64,000 nt of DNA from Plutella xylostella (lineage: Eukaryota > Arthropoda > Insecta > Lepidoptera > Plutellidae), in assembly GCF_932276165.1 (NCBI RefSeq), contig NC_063982.1, forward strand, positions 4,357,501 through 4,421,500, read 5' to 3'. The position numbers and the translations under genes were made by a program. Shown here in pieces: positions 11,801 through 22,995 of the stretch (the first letter of the stretch is position 1; every line of letters begins with the position of its first letter). The notes beneath the pieces were generated by a model. It was not told the origin of the DNA. It saw only the letters and a list, made by a program, of their open reading frames with translations, and did not search any database.

Positions 11801-14800
11801 ACTAAGTAGATGCCGACGACGCCTTAATAAGAACGTCTTTTATTTTAGGTAGACTACATATACTACTATATCATATGATATAGACTTTTGGTGTGTTAAC
11901 AACCTAAGCCCCCTGAACAAGTTTCTGAAGGAATCGCTTAGTTACCTGCTCACGCACTCTACACCTAATTTTGAGTCATTTATTGACTGGACTAATAGCA
12001 CGCATATGGTGGATAGACACCGTACACCAAATTTCTTCAAAAGTTTTTTCAGTCGTTTTCCCGTATTAAATCATTAAAGGATTACAGTAATTAAAATGAT
12101 CTAATGAGGAAAATGCTTACTATGTTTGTGAATCTAAATGATTATTGTTTTACAGTCTTATACGATTTCATTATTTAGTAAGTACCTATCCTTTTACTGT
12201 CTACAAATATTAATTTTCATGTGTACAAATTACCTGTAATAACCTTTTTATAATACTTGTTTATTTCATTTCTGCTGCCAATGCTAGTCAGGTTATTTTA
12301 CTGATAAAACGCAGTGTTAGCAGTAGTAGGCATAAACAAAATGGCTGTTCATTTTCATTCTGAAGGTTGTATAATCAAATCCGTAGCTAGCTAGTGTTCA
12401 AGGTTTCATTTATACCGCTTTTTCTAGGCTTCCTACTTGCCTTTGAGACTTTGATAGTTTGAAATTAGGTTTTAACTAAGGTATATTTTACACTCACGGG
12501 CAATGAAAAGGTTCCACTGAGAAAAGCACAAAATTACTTCTAAACGGAAAAGGCTAGCTTAATGGCGTCTTCTGCAACATTGAAGTACATTTAACAATGC
12601 ATCAGGATATTACCAACTAAAATCGGTGATACTTTGTTACAATTTTAAATTAAATCTCTGAAAAAATTGGGGTCCTCTGTTGTCGAAATTTTGTGAGTGG
12701 AACTTTTTCATTGCTCGGCAGTGTATTTGAGTATTAGAATGAAGGTGGTATGGCAAAGTAGGTACTTTCGCGGTCACAAATAAAGTGTTAATCCATTTCC
12801 TGGACACACGTTTTTTAAACCTAAAGGCCAATATTTGTTTACGTTTCTTTTGGTCAAATTATTTTATTGATATTTTAAAAGTTTACTTAATTGAATTTTT
12901 TAGTTTAGCCAAGCCAACGGTTTAAGCCCTGACACGCTGGATAACATAATACCTAGGCTATCCGGAATTCCCACGGAAAACTATTATTGCGATGCATGGC
13001 TCGGGGGCAGCAGCTAGTATCCTACTTAATATTATAAAGGCTAAAGTTTGTGAGTATGTGTGTATGTTTGTTACTTCTTTACGTTTAAACGGCTGAACCG
13101 TTTTAAATGAAATTTGGTAAAGTTTGGAAACATAGGCCGCTTTTTTATCGCGGCATTTCCACGGGCAAACTTTAATTGCGAAGTAGAGCTTGGCGGCAGC
13201 AGCCAGTATACAATACACAATCTACATAATAATATAAATAAATAAACACGTATGCATTGAGCCAGTATTTTTCCTTCAAGAATGAAATAACAATTGAGAC
13301 GATCAATTACCTACTGTATTGATTGTGTGACGAGCTTTTGTTTCAATAAATTATTATTATGGGTGGGAATAAGATGGCGTGGAAAAAAGTTGCTTTTTAT
13401 GTGACTTGGGAGATTTAGGAAAAAGAATATGGGTATAAAATATAAGTAAGTTGTATAGAAATCTAAATGGATGTAAATGCAAAAGTTCCACTCACAAAAT
13501 GCCGACACACCAAAGGACACAATTTTTTTCAAACATTTAATTTAAAATTTAAACAAAATATTTCCGTTTTTTGTGGGTAATATCCTGATGCTCTGTTAAA
13601 TGTACTTCAATGTTGCAGAAGGCGTCATTAAGCTAGCCTTTTTCGTTTAGAAGTAATTTGGTGCTTTTCTCAGTGGAACCTTTTCATTGCCCGTGAGTTT
13701 AGTCTATCCGTATGGCTTTAATATACCACTTAAATAACAAAAACCTTTTTCGTTGGTAATATCCTAGCTAGCCTTTTTCGTTTATGAGTAATTTGGTGCT
13801 TTTCTCAGTACACAGTAACACAAACCTTTTTAGTTGGTAATATTCTGATGCGCTTTTAAATGTATTTTAACATTGCAGATGGGGCCATTAAGCTAGTCTT
13901 TTCCGTTAAAGAGTAATTGTACCTCTTTACTTGTACCTCCTGTAGATTGGCTGGTAGAAAATGCTTTTAGCGTTAAGTCCACCTTTTGTACACTTATATC
14001 TCATATTTGTGCAATAAAGTATTAAATAAATAATTTGGTGCTATTGTCAAAGGAACTTTTTCATTGCTCGGTCGTTTATTTATGGATGTCTAATAATAAA
14101 ATCATAACTGTCTCTGAGCAGATTTCAGACCAATCTCACTGGGGTCGGCCAACTGCGCAGTACTTGATTATACAGGGTGAATTTTTATCAGTGACGGTGC
14201 TAATAGTTCCTATCCTGTTGTTTTTTATTATTTGGATTAAGTAGCTACCTATACCCAATAATACCTATTATGGATATTTGCTAATAGTCCTTCTATTATG
14301 TATTAAATATGAAGGACAAAATTATTCAAAAAAAATATTTTTTTTTACTAGTAAAATTAGTTTTTCGTTCTCCCATAACCAAAAATAGCTCAATTGCTTC
14401 ATAAAAAAATACATACCAGTACACTGAGTACAATTTCATAACCATTTCGAAGCGGAGATTTAAACTAGAAGAATATCAGAACAAAATACAACTCTATTAG
14501 GAATATACCTAAGAGCAAGTATACTATAAAACATGGAATGTTTTCTTTCACAACACTACTTTTTAAACTAAATTATAGGTATTTTTTTAAAGAAAATCTC
14601 AGTGCTGTATGACCGATACAGCATATTAAACTCTGTTGTTTTTTGTTTATTCGGTATGTTTTTGTTTTCAACACTAGCGTTCAGGCTGGGTCACTACAGG
14701 CTACTGTAGTCAGCATAAGCCGGGCTGGTGTAAACAACTGTTTGTGCCAAGACAAAAATAGTATCTTCAAAACAAAACACACCACTGTAGTATATTATAC

Positions 14801-17800
14801 ACTTGCGAGCAATGAAAAAGTTCCAGAGATACATACCTACATACATATGCACTCACGACTGTAATCCCCGAAGGGGTAGTCAGAGGTGGCTCACAAGCGA
14901 GCCACCCACTTTTCGCAGCACATTTGTACTCACGTTATACGTTGCGAACCATATCACCGATTTGGGATAAGTACAATACAATGCACTTAGGATATACCTA
15001 CATCTAGAGACTAGATTCCAGAGATAATAGTACCATGACTACTAAATGGAAAAGATTAGCTTAATGGCTTCGTCTGCAATATAAAACGTAAATATTTGGT
15101 GCCAGCAGTTTGTGAATGGGTTTTCATTTCTCTCTAGTGAATAATGTAAGTATTACTGTGTAATCATTATTATTGGGATGAACCTATAATCCTTAACTTA
15201 AGTACCATTACTTTAAAGTACAAAATTGAATATTTACTAATACAATTTAACTTTGTTGACAGATAATTTTATTAGGTCATCGGCCCGGTTATATTATTGT
15301 TGATAGTTGAATAGTATAATTTTAGAATGTGCTGTGGACTGTTCTTAGCTCGGGGAAACTAGTTAGATCTATACAGATGTATAGATATTTAGAGGTATGT
15401 TAGTAGCGATAAACAATGATTAAATACTGCAAGAGGTCATAGATTTAATTTTGTTTATCTTTATTGTGCAAGACGCCCTTAGACTTATGTCCAGCACAGG
15501 ATTGTTCAGAGATTTTCATATTTCAAGATCGCCATCAAATAAGTACTTATTTTTCAAGTTCCTCCTGAGACCAACGATATTTTAATATGAACTTAGCCAT
15601 AAGATTAAATGCAAGACGCCCTTAGTATGAAAAAATGCATGTAGGTATTTACCGGTACATAACATTCGCATATATGAATTCACATCTTATGTCATCATAA
15701 CAACAAGAACAATACACATGTCGTCTCACTCACGTGAAATCGAATGTGGTTTCCTGTCTACAAATACACCGGGCGATACTTAGATAAACAATATACGAAA
15801 AAGATGGAGTGTCAGTGCAAAATAAAAGCTTCTCAATACAAAACTCCTCCCTTCTACCACTGAGCTCTTATTTTGAACTAGTTCGGTTAGTATAATATTT
15901 GTGACAATTTTCATTGGTACAATAGGCAAGGCGAAAGATTTTGAAATCCTCTTCCGTAATGCAGATAACCATCTATTGTTTACAACAAAACCTTTATTTC
16001 GGTAATAAACTTAAGATTTTGGAAATTTAAAGCCATTTTTATAATCATTTTTAATACTGCGCGAAAACAGCTCGCCGTGTCATGGCGTCGTGTGTGACGT
16101 CACACTTACGTACGTCAAATTTGTTTACAACAGCAAAGTAAACAAACACTGCGTATTTTTTGTGTTATAAATGAATTCTAAAGTTTATAAGTGGTGTGCA
16201 GTGCCTCAGTGCAAAATACATCAATAACGACACCCAACAAGGTGTTTGTACATGTCCCATACAAGAAAATAATAAGAGATAAATGGTTAAAGCTTGCACG
16301 GCGAAACAAACTTCTACGAAACAAACTTCTTCGGCGAAATAAACTTCTACGAGTTTAAAACGAGTTTGATTGCTACTTAGTCATATTTATATCTAGTGTT
16401 AAAGATAACGTAGCTAGTCACGTAGCCCGCAGAGCCGACGACCGCTGGAGTACAAAGGTTCTGGAGTGGAGACCCCGTGTCGGCAAACGGCGTGTCGGTC
16501 GCCCCCCAACCCGTTGGTCTGATGATCTGCGGAAGGTAGCGGGAAGCCGCTGGATGCAGATGGCGGGTGACCGTTTGGGGTGGCGATCGTTAGGAGAGGC
16601 CTATGTCCAACAGTGGACTACAGAAGGCTGAGAGAGAGAGAGAGAGAGAGAGAGTTAAAGATAAATACTAATAAAATAAACTTACAAAGAGGTTTTCACG
16701 TTTCTAAATTCGGAAGAGCAAAATTCTTTATTTGTTGCAAGGAACTCGCCCAACATCAATAAATCGATCCTGGGCAAATTTGCACTGTTTGCCTTAACAA
16801 AACCTGGTTCCATTGTTAAAGATAGATTCGTGTTATAAAGTCGATAAATCACAAAAACAAATATATATCAATCGTAACGCGCAATCAGTATATGTAAGGT
16901 AATCAAAACACAGTGAAGCGTACATAAGTATGACGTCATGCGCTGTGATTGGCGTTTCAGTCAAAATGGCCGATTGCAGTATTTTACTCTTTTATTTTAT
17001 TGAAAATCTTATTAATCTTAATTTTTTAAATAAAACTAAATCAGTTTTTTAAATCCTTTGAATGTGTATTTTCCTCTAAAGTCATTAAATCTTTGATAAT
17101 GTAATACTGTCGACACGCCTATGGTTGTCATTCGGAACTTAAAACGGTTTGACAGTACTTAAACTAAATGCGGTCAGTTTTTTTGCTTTGTTTTTGTAAC
17201 CATCTGGTTCGTGTTTCGTTAATCTAAGCGTGAAAACTAATGTTTTTCCTATATCTACAAATGCACGGGGCGATTTGTGAAATGTAGGCATACAACGGAG
17301 GAACATTGCCAAGTATTTTTTGGCAACGAATGGTACGAAATTTAATGGTAGGGTTACAAGAACGTTACAAAAATGTTTAATAAATATAAATAAATAAATA
17401 TGTGGGGACATCTCACACACGGCCATCCGACCCCAAGCTAGGCAGAACCTGTGTTATGGGTATCGGACAGCTGATATATCTACACAAATACATAGATAGA
17501 TACATAGGTACTTACTAAATATAAAAACCAACACCCAAGACCTGAGTACAAATATCTGTCTTTAAAACAAATATCTGCCCCAGCCGGGAATCGAACCCGG
17601 GACCTTCGGCATAGCAGTCAGGGCCACTAATCACTAAACCAGTCGGTTGTTAAAGATGAAGGAAAGGTTTGTTAAATTCCATAACAAACCTTCGCAATAT
17701 CATTGCACATAAATAATTTAAAAAAACTTGTTATAAATGGGTTCCGCTCATCTGGCATAATCTTTATTGACCAAAACTCATTTCGCATAACTCGTATGGT

Positions 17801-20800
17801 CTAAACTTTTTTGGCCGAACCATCACTTTGCCAAGACTTATGTGGCATAAGGCTCGTTTCGTCTAAAACTCTTTAGGCACAATCTTTAAACACCTAAGTT
17901 TCGTTTGTTCAAATTTATGTTCGTGTATACCTATGTATAATCTTGTTTCTCCTAATGTTATCTTAATACATAATATATTAAGTATGTAGTAAATGTACAA
18001 ACTGTGGTATTTTTCTCCTACATCCCGAAAATCACGATGTTGTATGATAAAAAAATCGAAAGTTTACGACCAATATAATTATTACAAACCCCATGAGATT
18101 GAAACCTAAAAATAGTTGCGACGACGAGCAAAGCGAGGAGGAGCGTGTTAGGTGCACATGTTCATCAAAACCAAAGCGGAGCGCAGCGAAGCGGAGCGGA
18201 GCGTTTTCCAAACAGCGGAAACAATACAAGGCACCAGTTTGCGCTATGTAGGGAGACGCTCCGTCAAAGTTAAAGCCAAACGAATATTATTACTTTGTAT
18301 AAACCTATGCCATAGCATTATTAGGCTATTCAAGATTTGGCCATACCATTATTAGGCTAAACAATGTTATGCGAAATAACTTTTTACTAAACGAGATTTA
18401 TGCCATACGATTTTCGGCGTAACGAGACTTTGACCAAACGTTACTATGCAATACGAGATTAGGCAAATAAATCTTATGCCAAAAAAGGTAGAACCGTTAT
18501 AAATACATGCTAAACCCTTCCTTCATAGGAAGGAGACCCATTCCGCAGTAGTGGGGATGTGATAGTTTGTGGTCTTCTGATGATGATGACATGCCACGGA
18601 TAGGATTTGAAACTGCATCCCTTTGGTGAAAAGGTGAGTGACCTACCACCACCGACTACTTCAATCTACCTTCAATTTCAAATTGATTTCCAATGATAAA
18701 AACACAAGACAAACATAATAATATGTAACCTTGAAGTCAATTACATCCTCCTAAAGAGAAAAGTGAAAAAAATACTTGGCTGCATCATTGGTAAACAAAT
18801 ATTATATGTACTTATGAGATATGGTTGGATGTGGAGAATGCCAAGATAATAATATGATTATGCTTGAGCGACCAAAATAAACCTTATTATTGTTATGTCT
18901 CCTGTGGGTTGACTGATCGAAAATGCTTATACGTACATAATACAAGCAATAGCATTAAGTCCACCTTTTGTATACTGATGTTTAATATTTGTGCAATAAA
19001 GGGTAGGTATGTATTTAACATATAATATTGTTTGCAAATAATGAGATACCTGTTAACATTCTATGTAATTGGTATGTGGGTGTTGATAAAATTATTAAAA
19101 TTACATGTGTAGTATCTTAAACAATTTATATTGATTGTAGATAGCACACATTGTAGTTAACATTGTTATGTACCCTCAATAAACTAAACAAAACATCTAA
19201 GTAACTATTTTCAATTAGCGAGCTAAGCCCTCTTTTACTGTAGGTATGTTTAAAGTGTCTGAGCAAATACAGATAGCTCCAATGATAAATAGATAACATT
19301 GTTAACTCACATAGGTACCTACTTACAGATAATATGAGATGAGGCATATTGTGTATGTATTGTCTGCAATGTAAAGAAGATCTGGCTATCTAAATATAGG
19401 TGCTTAACTACTTAGGTAGAGAATGGAAAATTCCATCTCTTTCATTTGAAATATGATTTATATCCCTTACAAAAACTACAACAAAAAAGATTATTGCTGT
19501 GCATAAATGAACATTAAATATGATGCTATCTTTGATTAACAATATACAAACAGATGGTGCATCACCTACAAAAACAAAGCAAAAAACTGTAGCATTTTGT
19601 TTACTGTCAAACCGTTTTCGTTCAACCTAATGACAACTATTGCTCATTGCAGCAATGACTAAAGTCAAAAATATTAAAACTGAACTTATTCAAAATAATA
19701 TCTCAGCGGTAAAAGTTGGGTGTTATTTGTCAACACATTGCTTTTGTACTGACACTCCATCTAGTTTTATCATTCTCCATACTAGGCTGGTAAATTGGAG
19801 ATATTGTGTCATCAATAAGGCAGTTTGTGCTCTACAAGTTCTGATTGAATGTAACAGATCTGATGTAGCAATCAATAAATGATTTTATTGAATCCTCACC
19901 AGCACACCATTTGAAACAAAATGACCTTGTGTGCAAATGAAAATGAATCAATAGAGAGTGATTTAATATTACTAGAATAGGTACATACATTTTAGCTTCA
20001 CAGAAAATAAGGAATGTTATAAGTTACCTATGTACAGTTAGGTCCAAAGAACTTAAATGTTCCTGAAGTTGGCTGTGATTACTATTTTGTGCTTTATCAA
20101 ACTAACCAACTGTCAATCTTTGATAGAATTAATAGGCGGTTTGTTAGTTTGATAAGGTTCAAAAGTGTATTAGCTGACAACTTCAGAACTACCAAGTTGT
20201 TTGAGCAATACAAATGAAGCTACAGTCGTCGAAATATAATAGGCCCGTTTGGACAGCTACACAAATTTGCTATTTACTCTTGATTTACTTGATGAAATAT
20301 ATAAAAAGACACATAATCTGGCTTATTATTTAACGGCTGAACGAAAAAAAGAACCTTTAAAGCCCCGAAACTTACTTATTGTTTAGATTTTTTATGATTT
20401 AGGTTTGACACCAGCTGTCATCCCATACATTTTGGAGCTGTCCAAACAGGCCTATTGTATTTCAACGACTGTAACTATTCAGTTCAGGAAATTTTGAGGC
20501 TCTTCTACAAACATTACCACCAAGAATAGAAAATGAACAGAACTGTAGGTACTTTAATTGTTCCTTCTGAGGGTAGAACATGAATGATATAAAAAACGTT
20601 AAATGAACAGTTTAAACATACCTATAGGTAATTGATTACTGCGGTAATTTCAATGGCTTCACTGAACCAAAGGCATAACTAGGTATGTAGGTTATAGAAT
20701 AATGAAATGGAAAAAGGGTAATTTGGTTCAAATGCTAATGTAGGCAATTGCCTAGCCACTTCAGACATAAGTATGTTACGTTATATTATATTTATAGAGC

Positions 20801-21108
20801 TATATGAACGTAATAACTCCCATTCTGCGTCATACATTCCTATTTTACGCCACGATTAAAAAAAACGATAGCAATAGCATAACAAGGCAATGGAACTGAA
20901 GGTTACAGCCAAGTTGAGTTCTCCGAATCGTCTAAATTTACGTCGTGAAGGTTTTAATAAAAGGAGATTACGTATGTAGATTGTATGTATAAGTAGGTAC
21001 TTACAAAGACTTGGTCGGTTTCACCATATCAGGCTCGGGGCTTTGCTCGACCGCTGCCCCCCCATAAATACTACTACTAAAACTTAACTGTTGTATTAAC
21101 TTCGTCAT
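5879..21108 (-). CDS. Oda: Ornithine decarboxylase antizyme, seven coding exons, +1 frameshift
   Basis: Antizyme binds ornithine decarboxylase, inhibits it, sends it to the proteasome and limits polyamine uptake. Coding exons in order are 21005-21108 (ATG at 21108), 10389-10484, 9676-9774, 9185-9288, 8234-8329, 7032-7144 and 5879-6035 (stop TAG). The zero frame runs about 69 codons, ending G-P-L-W-S then TGA. Skipping the T of that TGA opens a frame of about 186 codons that stays in phase across all remaining splices, giving about 255 residues, a normal antizyme length. Family motifs in the second frame include WEAVVRGDTVYLRLPG, GSKESF, LLDFAEERL, KNRPDR and LLRTFMFMGF. The donor after exon 2 (GTGGTC) is weak, but its position is fixed by the frame. 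Intron 1 is 10.5 kb and full of transposons. Frameshifting should rise with polyamine level, as in the family. Identification is by motif and frame logic. Confidence 0.93.
7965..8137 (+). mobile_element. Lep1-like (Helitron-type) dispersed repeat
   Basis: It runs from ATTATAAATGCGAAAGTAAC through GAATGAAATTTGGTACAC and GGCTATTTTTTATCCCG to GCGAAGCGAAGCTCGCGGG and AGCTAGT. Related copies lie at 12950-13208, 56541-56744 and 58941-59140. It is in an antizyme intron. The Lep1 name is from memory of lepidopteran repeats. Confidence 0.6.
8761..9055. mobile_element. Rearranged pair of tRNA-derived SINEs (CCCAGCCGGGAATCGAACCC family)
   Basis: A reverse-oriented SINE with a tRNA-like head ends near 9055 (CTAACCACTACGCCATTCGACC). 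Its tail is joined to inverted pieces of the same family: CTGACCCCAAGCTAGACAG near 8788 faces its reverse complement near 8833, and CAGATATTTGTTCTCGGG near 8867 faces its complement near 8945. The result is a composite with nested hairpins. Cleaner copies lie at 17400, 58091 and 59794. Confidence 0.7.
9764..9770 (-). promoter_or_regulatory. Oda: Antizyme +1 programmed frameshift site TCC-TGA-T
   Basis: The reverse-strand TCCTGAT at 9770-9764 places TGA (9767-9765) in the zero frame. The next frame (GAT GCC CCT GCG) is open through five exons. UCC-UGA-U is the established antizyme shift signal. The site lies five bases into exon 3. GC-rich sequence (CCCCTGCGGGG and CCGCCCGGGGCGG) follows directly and could form a 3' stimulatory structure, which is inference. 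Confidence 0.92.
10498..10617. repeat. 33-bp tandem repeat, about 3.6 copies
   Basis: The unit begins TAGTGGTCAGACTATAGTTG and has a 33-base period. Copies 1 and 2 are identical and later copies diverge. A further degenerate partial copy lies near 10688. The array starts 14 bases upstream, in transcript terms, of antizyme exon 2. Confidence 0.85.
10789..10882 (+). mobile_element. tRNA-derived SINE head with A and B boxes
   Basis: GTGGTAGCTCAGTCGGGTAAGC (A box) and GCGGGTTCGAATCCCGGCGC (B box) are followed by TGACATGTACCAATGAGTTC, as in the copy at 4066. The acceptor-like ends do not pair, so this is a SINE and not a tRNA gene. Confidence 0.7.
10948..11993. mobile_element. Inverted-repeat element with about 110-bp arms and a nested insertion
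   Basis: The right arm 11883-11993 is the inverted copy of 10948-11018 plus 11293-11323. Both arms carry GTCCAGTCAATAAATGA-like ends, GTGCGTGAGCAGGTAACTAA, CTTCAGAAACTTGTTCAG and TTAGGTTGTTAACACACC. The left arm is split by an insert (11019-11292) that contains its own palindrome: ACCAAACGCTAAACGTATTT near 11133 faces its complement ending near 11236. A TA flanks both outer ends. No open frame was found inside. Confidence 0.7.
12491..12723. mobile_element. MITE, GAGCAATGAAAAAGTTCCAC family, copy 2
   Basis: The ends CACTCACGGGCAATGAAAAG and CTTTTTCATTGCTCGGCAGTG are inverted repeats of about 28 bases, flanked by TA on both sides. This suggests a Tc1/mariner-type non-autonomous element. It lies in antizyme intron 1. 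Confidence 0.75.
12950..13208 (+). mobile_element. Lep1-like repeat, one full copy next to a partial copy
   Basis: 12950-13018 is the 3' part of one copy (GGAATTCCCACGGAAAAC to GCAGCAGCTAGTAT). 13020-13208 is a second copy, from ATATTATAAAGGCTAAAG to GGCAGCAGCCAGTAT. Both lie in antizyme intron 1. Confidence 0.6.
13475..13695. mobile_element. MITE, GAGCAATGAAAAAGTTCCAC family, copy 3
   Basis: It shares the internal sequence of copies 1 and 2 and ends with GTGGAACCTTTTCATTGCCCGTGAG. The left terminus is decayed. Confidence 0.7.
13756..14070. mobile_element. MITE copy 4 (partial) split by a retroposon 3' tail
   Basis: The MITE right half is interrupted by 13926-14032 (GGCTGGTAGAAAATGCTTTT to GTGCAATAAAGTATTAAATAAATA). 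That sequence occurs elsewhere as a free-standing retroposon tail, at 18898-19003 and, reversed, at 59637-59720. The MITE resumes with AATTTGGTGC and ends with GGAACTTTTTCATTGCTCGG. Confidence 0.65.
14071..16052. other. AT-rich part of antizyme intron 1 without genes
   Basis: No supported exon or gene. MITE-family fragments lie at 14796-14830 (CACTTGCGAGCAATGAAAAA) and 15040-15090. The short open frames here have no recognisable features. Confidence 0.5.
16053..16983. mobile_element. Decayed THAP-encoding DNA transposon (P-element-like?)
   Basis: The ends AATACTGC and GCAGTATT are inverted. Further in, TGACGTCACACTTACGTACG on the left resembles TGACGTCATACTTATGTACG read from the right. On the + strand at 16171 an ATG opens a frame with KWCAVPQC, a typical THAP zinc-finger start. 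After a frameshift near 16220 it continues as KVFVHVPYKK and RDKWLKLARRN. The second zinc-ligand pair is not found. The element is interrupted by a retrotransposon tail at 16399-16654. Assignment to the P superfamily is inference from the THAP domain. Confidence 0.55.
16399..16654 (+). mobile_element. RTE-type non-LTR retrotransposon 3' end with (GA)n tail
   Basis: The + strand frame reads RADDRWSTKVLEWRPR, GKRRVGRPPTRW and VAGSRWMQMA, then GLWR-type residues, then AYVQQWT. This is the familiar C-terminus of insect RTE-like elements. A (GA)n microsatellite follows at 16629-16654. It is strongly 5'-truncated and lies inside the THAP element. Confidence 0.7.
17400..17652 (-). mobile_element. 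tRNA-derived SINE (CCCAGCCGGGAATCGAACCC family)
   Basis: Read on the reverse strand, a tRNA-like head with a B box (GGGTTCGATTCCCGGCTGGG) is followed by CAGATATTTGTTTTAAAGAC. The element ends in a TGTGTGAGATGTCCCCACAT tail and an ATTTATTT run. It is closely similar to 59794-60060. Confidence 0.75.
17739..18495. mobile_element. DNA transposon with long inverted ends made of degenerate short repeats
   Basis: GTTATAAAT lies immediately on both sides (17730-17738 and 18496-18504), an exact 9-bp target duplication. The ends are GGGTTC and GAACC. About 150-190 bases at each end are built from degenerate units of about 15-17 bases around TTTGGCATAA and GCATAACTCGT, in inverted orientation on the two sides. 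No coding frame is evident. A 9-bp duplication and long inverted ends would fit a Mutator-like element, but the superfamily is inference. Confidence 0.7.
18496..20040. other. Antizyme intron 1, AT-rich with retroposon tails
   Basis: It contains a SINE tail (18510-18570) and a retroposon 3' end (18898-19003, AAAATGCTTATACG to TTGTGCAATAAAG). I see no supported gene. Confidence 0.5.
20041..20209. mobile_element. Palindromic MITE
   Basis: Two nested inverted pairs are visible: CCTGAAGTTGGCTGTGATTA with TAGCTGACAACTTCAG, and TATCAAACTAACCA with TTAGTTTGATAAGG. The whole segment folds into a long imperfect hairpin with no coding frame. Confidence 0.65.
20223..20471. mobile_element. Tc1/mariner-type MITE with about 38-bp inverted repeats
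   Basis: The left end CAGTCGTCGAAATATAATAG, followed by GCCCGTTTGGACAGCT, pairs with the right end AGCTGTCCAAACAGGC, followed by CTATTGTATTTCAACGACTG. TA is present at both flanks (20221-20222 and 20472-20473). A decayed right half of the same family lies near 8150-8205. Confidence 0.75.
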
Positions 21109-22995
21109 CTTGGCAAATCGTAATTAAGCCTTGCAGATACTTTGCGAGAAGAATACGGATAAGACCGTGGGGTTAGCAAGTTCTACGCAGCGCGACGCAC
21201 GTAATCAACACAGAATTTCACAACAATGTGTGACGGAAAGATGACTGGCCGAAGTGAAGTGTGTTCACGAGGTATAAGTAGCCGATTTAAATGTACGATT
21301 GTTTCGTTTCAAAGTGTATCACAAAGAATACATCGTAATTCGGTTGGTTTATATTTTTACTGTCATGGCTACCGGAAATACGCGTGACGTTTTATTTGCG
21401 TTTCGTTTTACTTTCTAATATTTTTATTCTACGTTTTGTTTTTGCTCGTGGAAGTTTAACTAGGGGGTCTATTTTGGAGGTCAGCTGTTTCTATAAAAAT
21501 ATCGATCGAATGAATCGAATACAAATACAAACATTATATAAGTTTGAATTAAATACATATTATTTAATGGTAGGGTTATCGAAGTAGATTTCTACTGGAT
21601 GGTTTTTTATGTTCATAAATGTTGTTATATGTTATTTCTCTTCATATCATGCAATTGGCCATTCCTTCTGCCTTGAATGTGCATACTTTCATATCTGTCC
21701 TTTTATTTATTGCATGCAAAATTATTCAATGCCTCAACGAAACCCTAAGGTATCTATACTACTATCAGGTATTTTGCTATTTTAAAATTTAAGGCACTGC
21801 CTATTGAATGGCATAAGCCGAGTATTTATAAGGATAATAAATGATTATGTAATTAAGAGTAAGTAAATATACTAATAGGATGCTTTTGGATTCAACAGAT
21901 CAAGTTAGTATCTATAATTATGGATTGAGAGTTGATGGAGAGTGAATTCTCAGAAACACAATGACTTTCTCCTTTTATTACGTCACAAACGTCAAATACC
22001 TACCGGTCTGAACTTAGCAGCAGTCGGTACGAAACATATCGATTTTCTCCAAAGCATATGTGACTAAGTACCTAGGTGCGTATACAAATAAACTTTTGTT
22101 ATCGACTTACCTATTACAAAAAATTAAAGAAGGCATACTACTCGTTGTGGAATCAATTTTTTTAAACCTTTGTTCTTCTATCATGTAACTGGATGCCGGT
22201 AAGGCATATAACGTCATAACTTCACTTGGGATCAACACTTCACTTCAATATACACTTCCAGTTACGGAAAGTTTAGTTACTTCACTGAGTGGCACATCAA
22301 TAACGTGACGATTTTCAAAAGAAACGGCGCTTTTAGAATTTGCTTCGGTAAAGATAAACGACATTCAGCGTTTGTGTCTTGAGAGTGACTGCTGTTCGCT
22401 CCGCAGTGTGTGCTATACAACAAGTTATACCTACACAAACTCACCCCTATATTTTTAGGGGGTGCTTTGGGCGAAGTCACACGGGGTGGAAATTCTGTCC
22501 ATTACTTTAAAGCAAACATCTATTTAATTAAACCTTGTCTTAATAAAACACGGCTATCTTACCACCATTGAGAATTCTTGAAAGATTTTTGACTGCTGCA
22601 CAGTACATATTTGCAGTTGCTAATAAAATTTGTCTTAGTTAATATTATGTTAATATATTAATATTGTATTAAACTAGAGTGCATCTAATCATGCTTCATA
22701 ATTATAATTAAATTACGAAGATGTGTAAGTATGTACGTTGAATCTGACTACTACGTGCGTTTTTACACTCTGCACTGTTTATTTATGTAGCAAACTTCAA
22801 ATAATACGTGCATTCTAAAATTATCATCATTTCATTCAAGTCAACTACTATATTGTACTTAAAAATAGTAGGTACCTACTTATTTTCAATTAAAAAAAAC
22901 AGTAAAATCATACAAGGGCGGGCTTACTACCAAAAGGCAATTTCTACCAGCCAACCTTTGTTGGTGCATAAAAGACCAACTTAAATTATTAGCTA
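21109..22995. other. Antizyme 5' region and intergenic DNA
   Basis: The antizyme promoter and 5' UTR should lie just above 21108, but I cannot place the transcription start. The rest is AT-rich, with a retroposon tail (22915-22985). No gene is supported. Confidence 0.5.

Noticed and set aside
19640..19882. Open frame of 80 codons in antizyme intron 1
   Set aside because: No motif, no splice structure and AT-rich composition; chance is sufficient.
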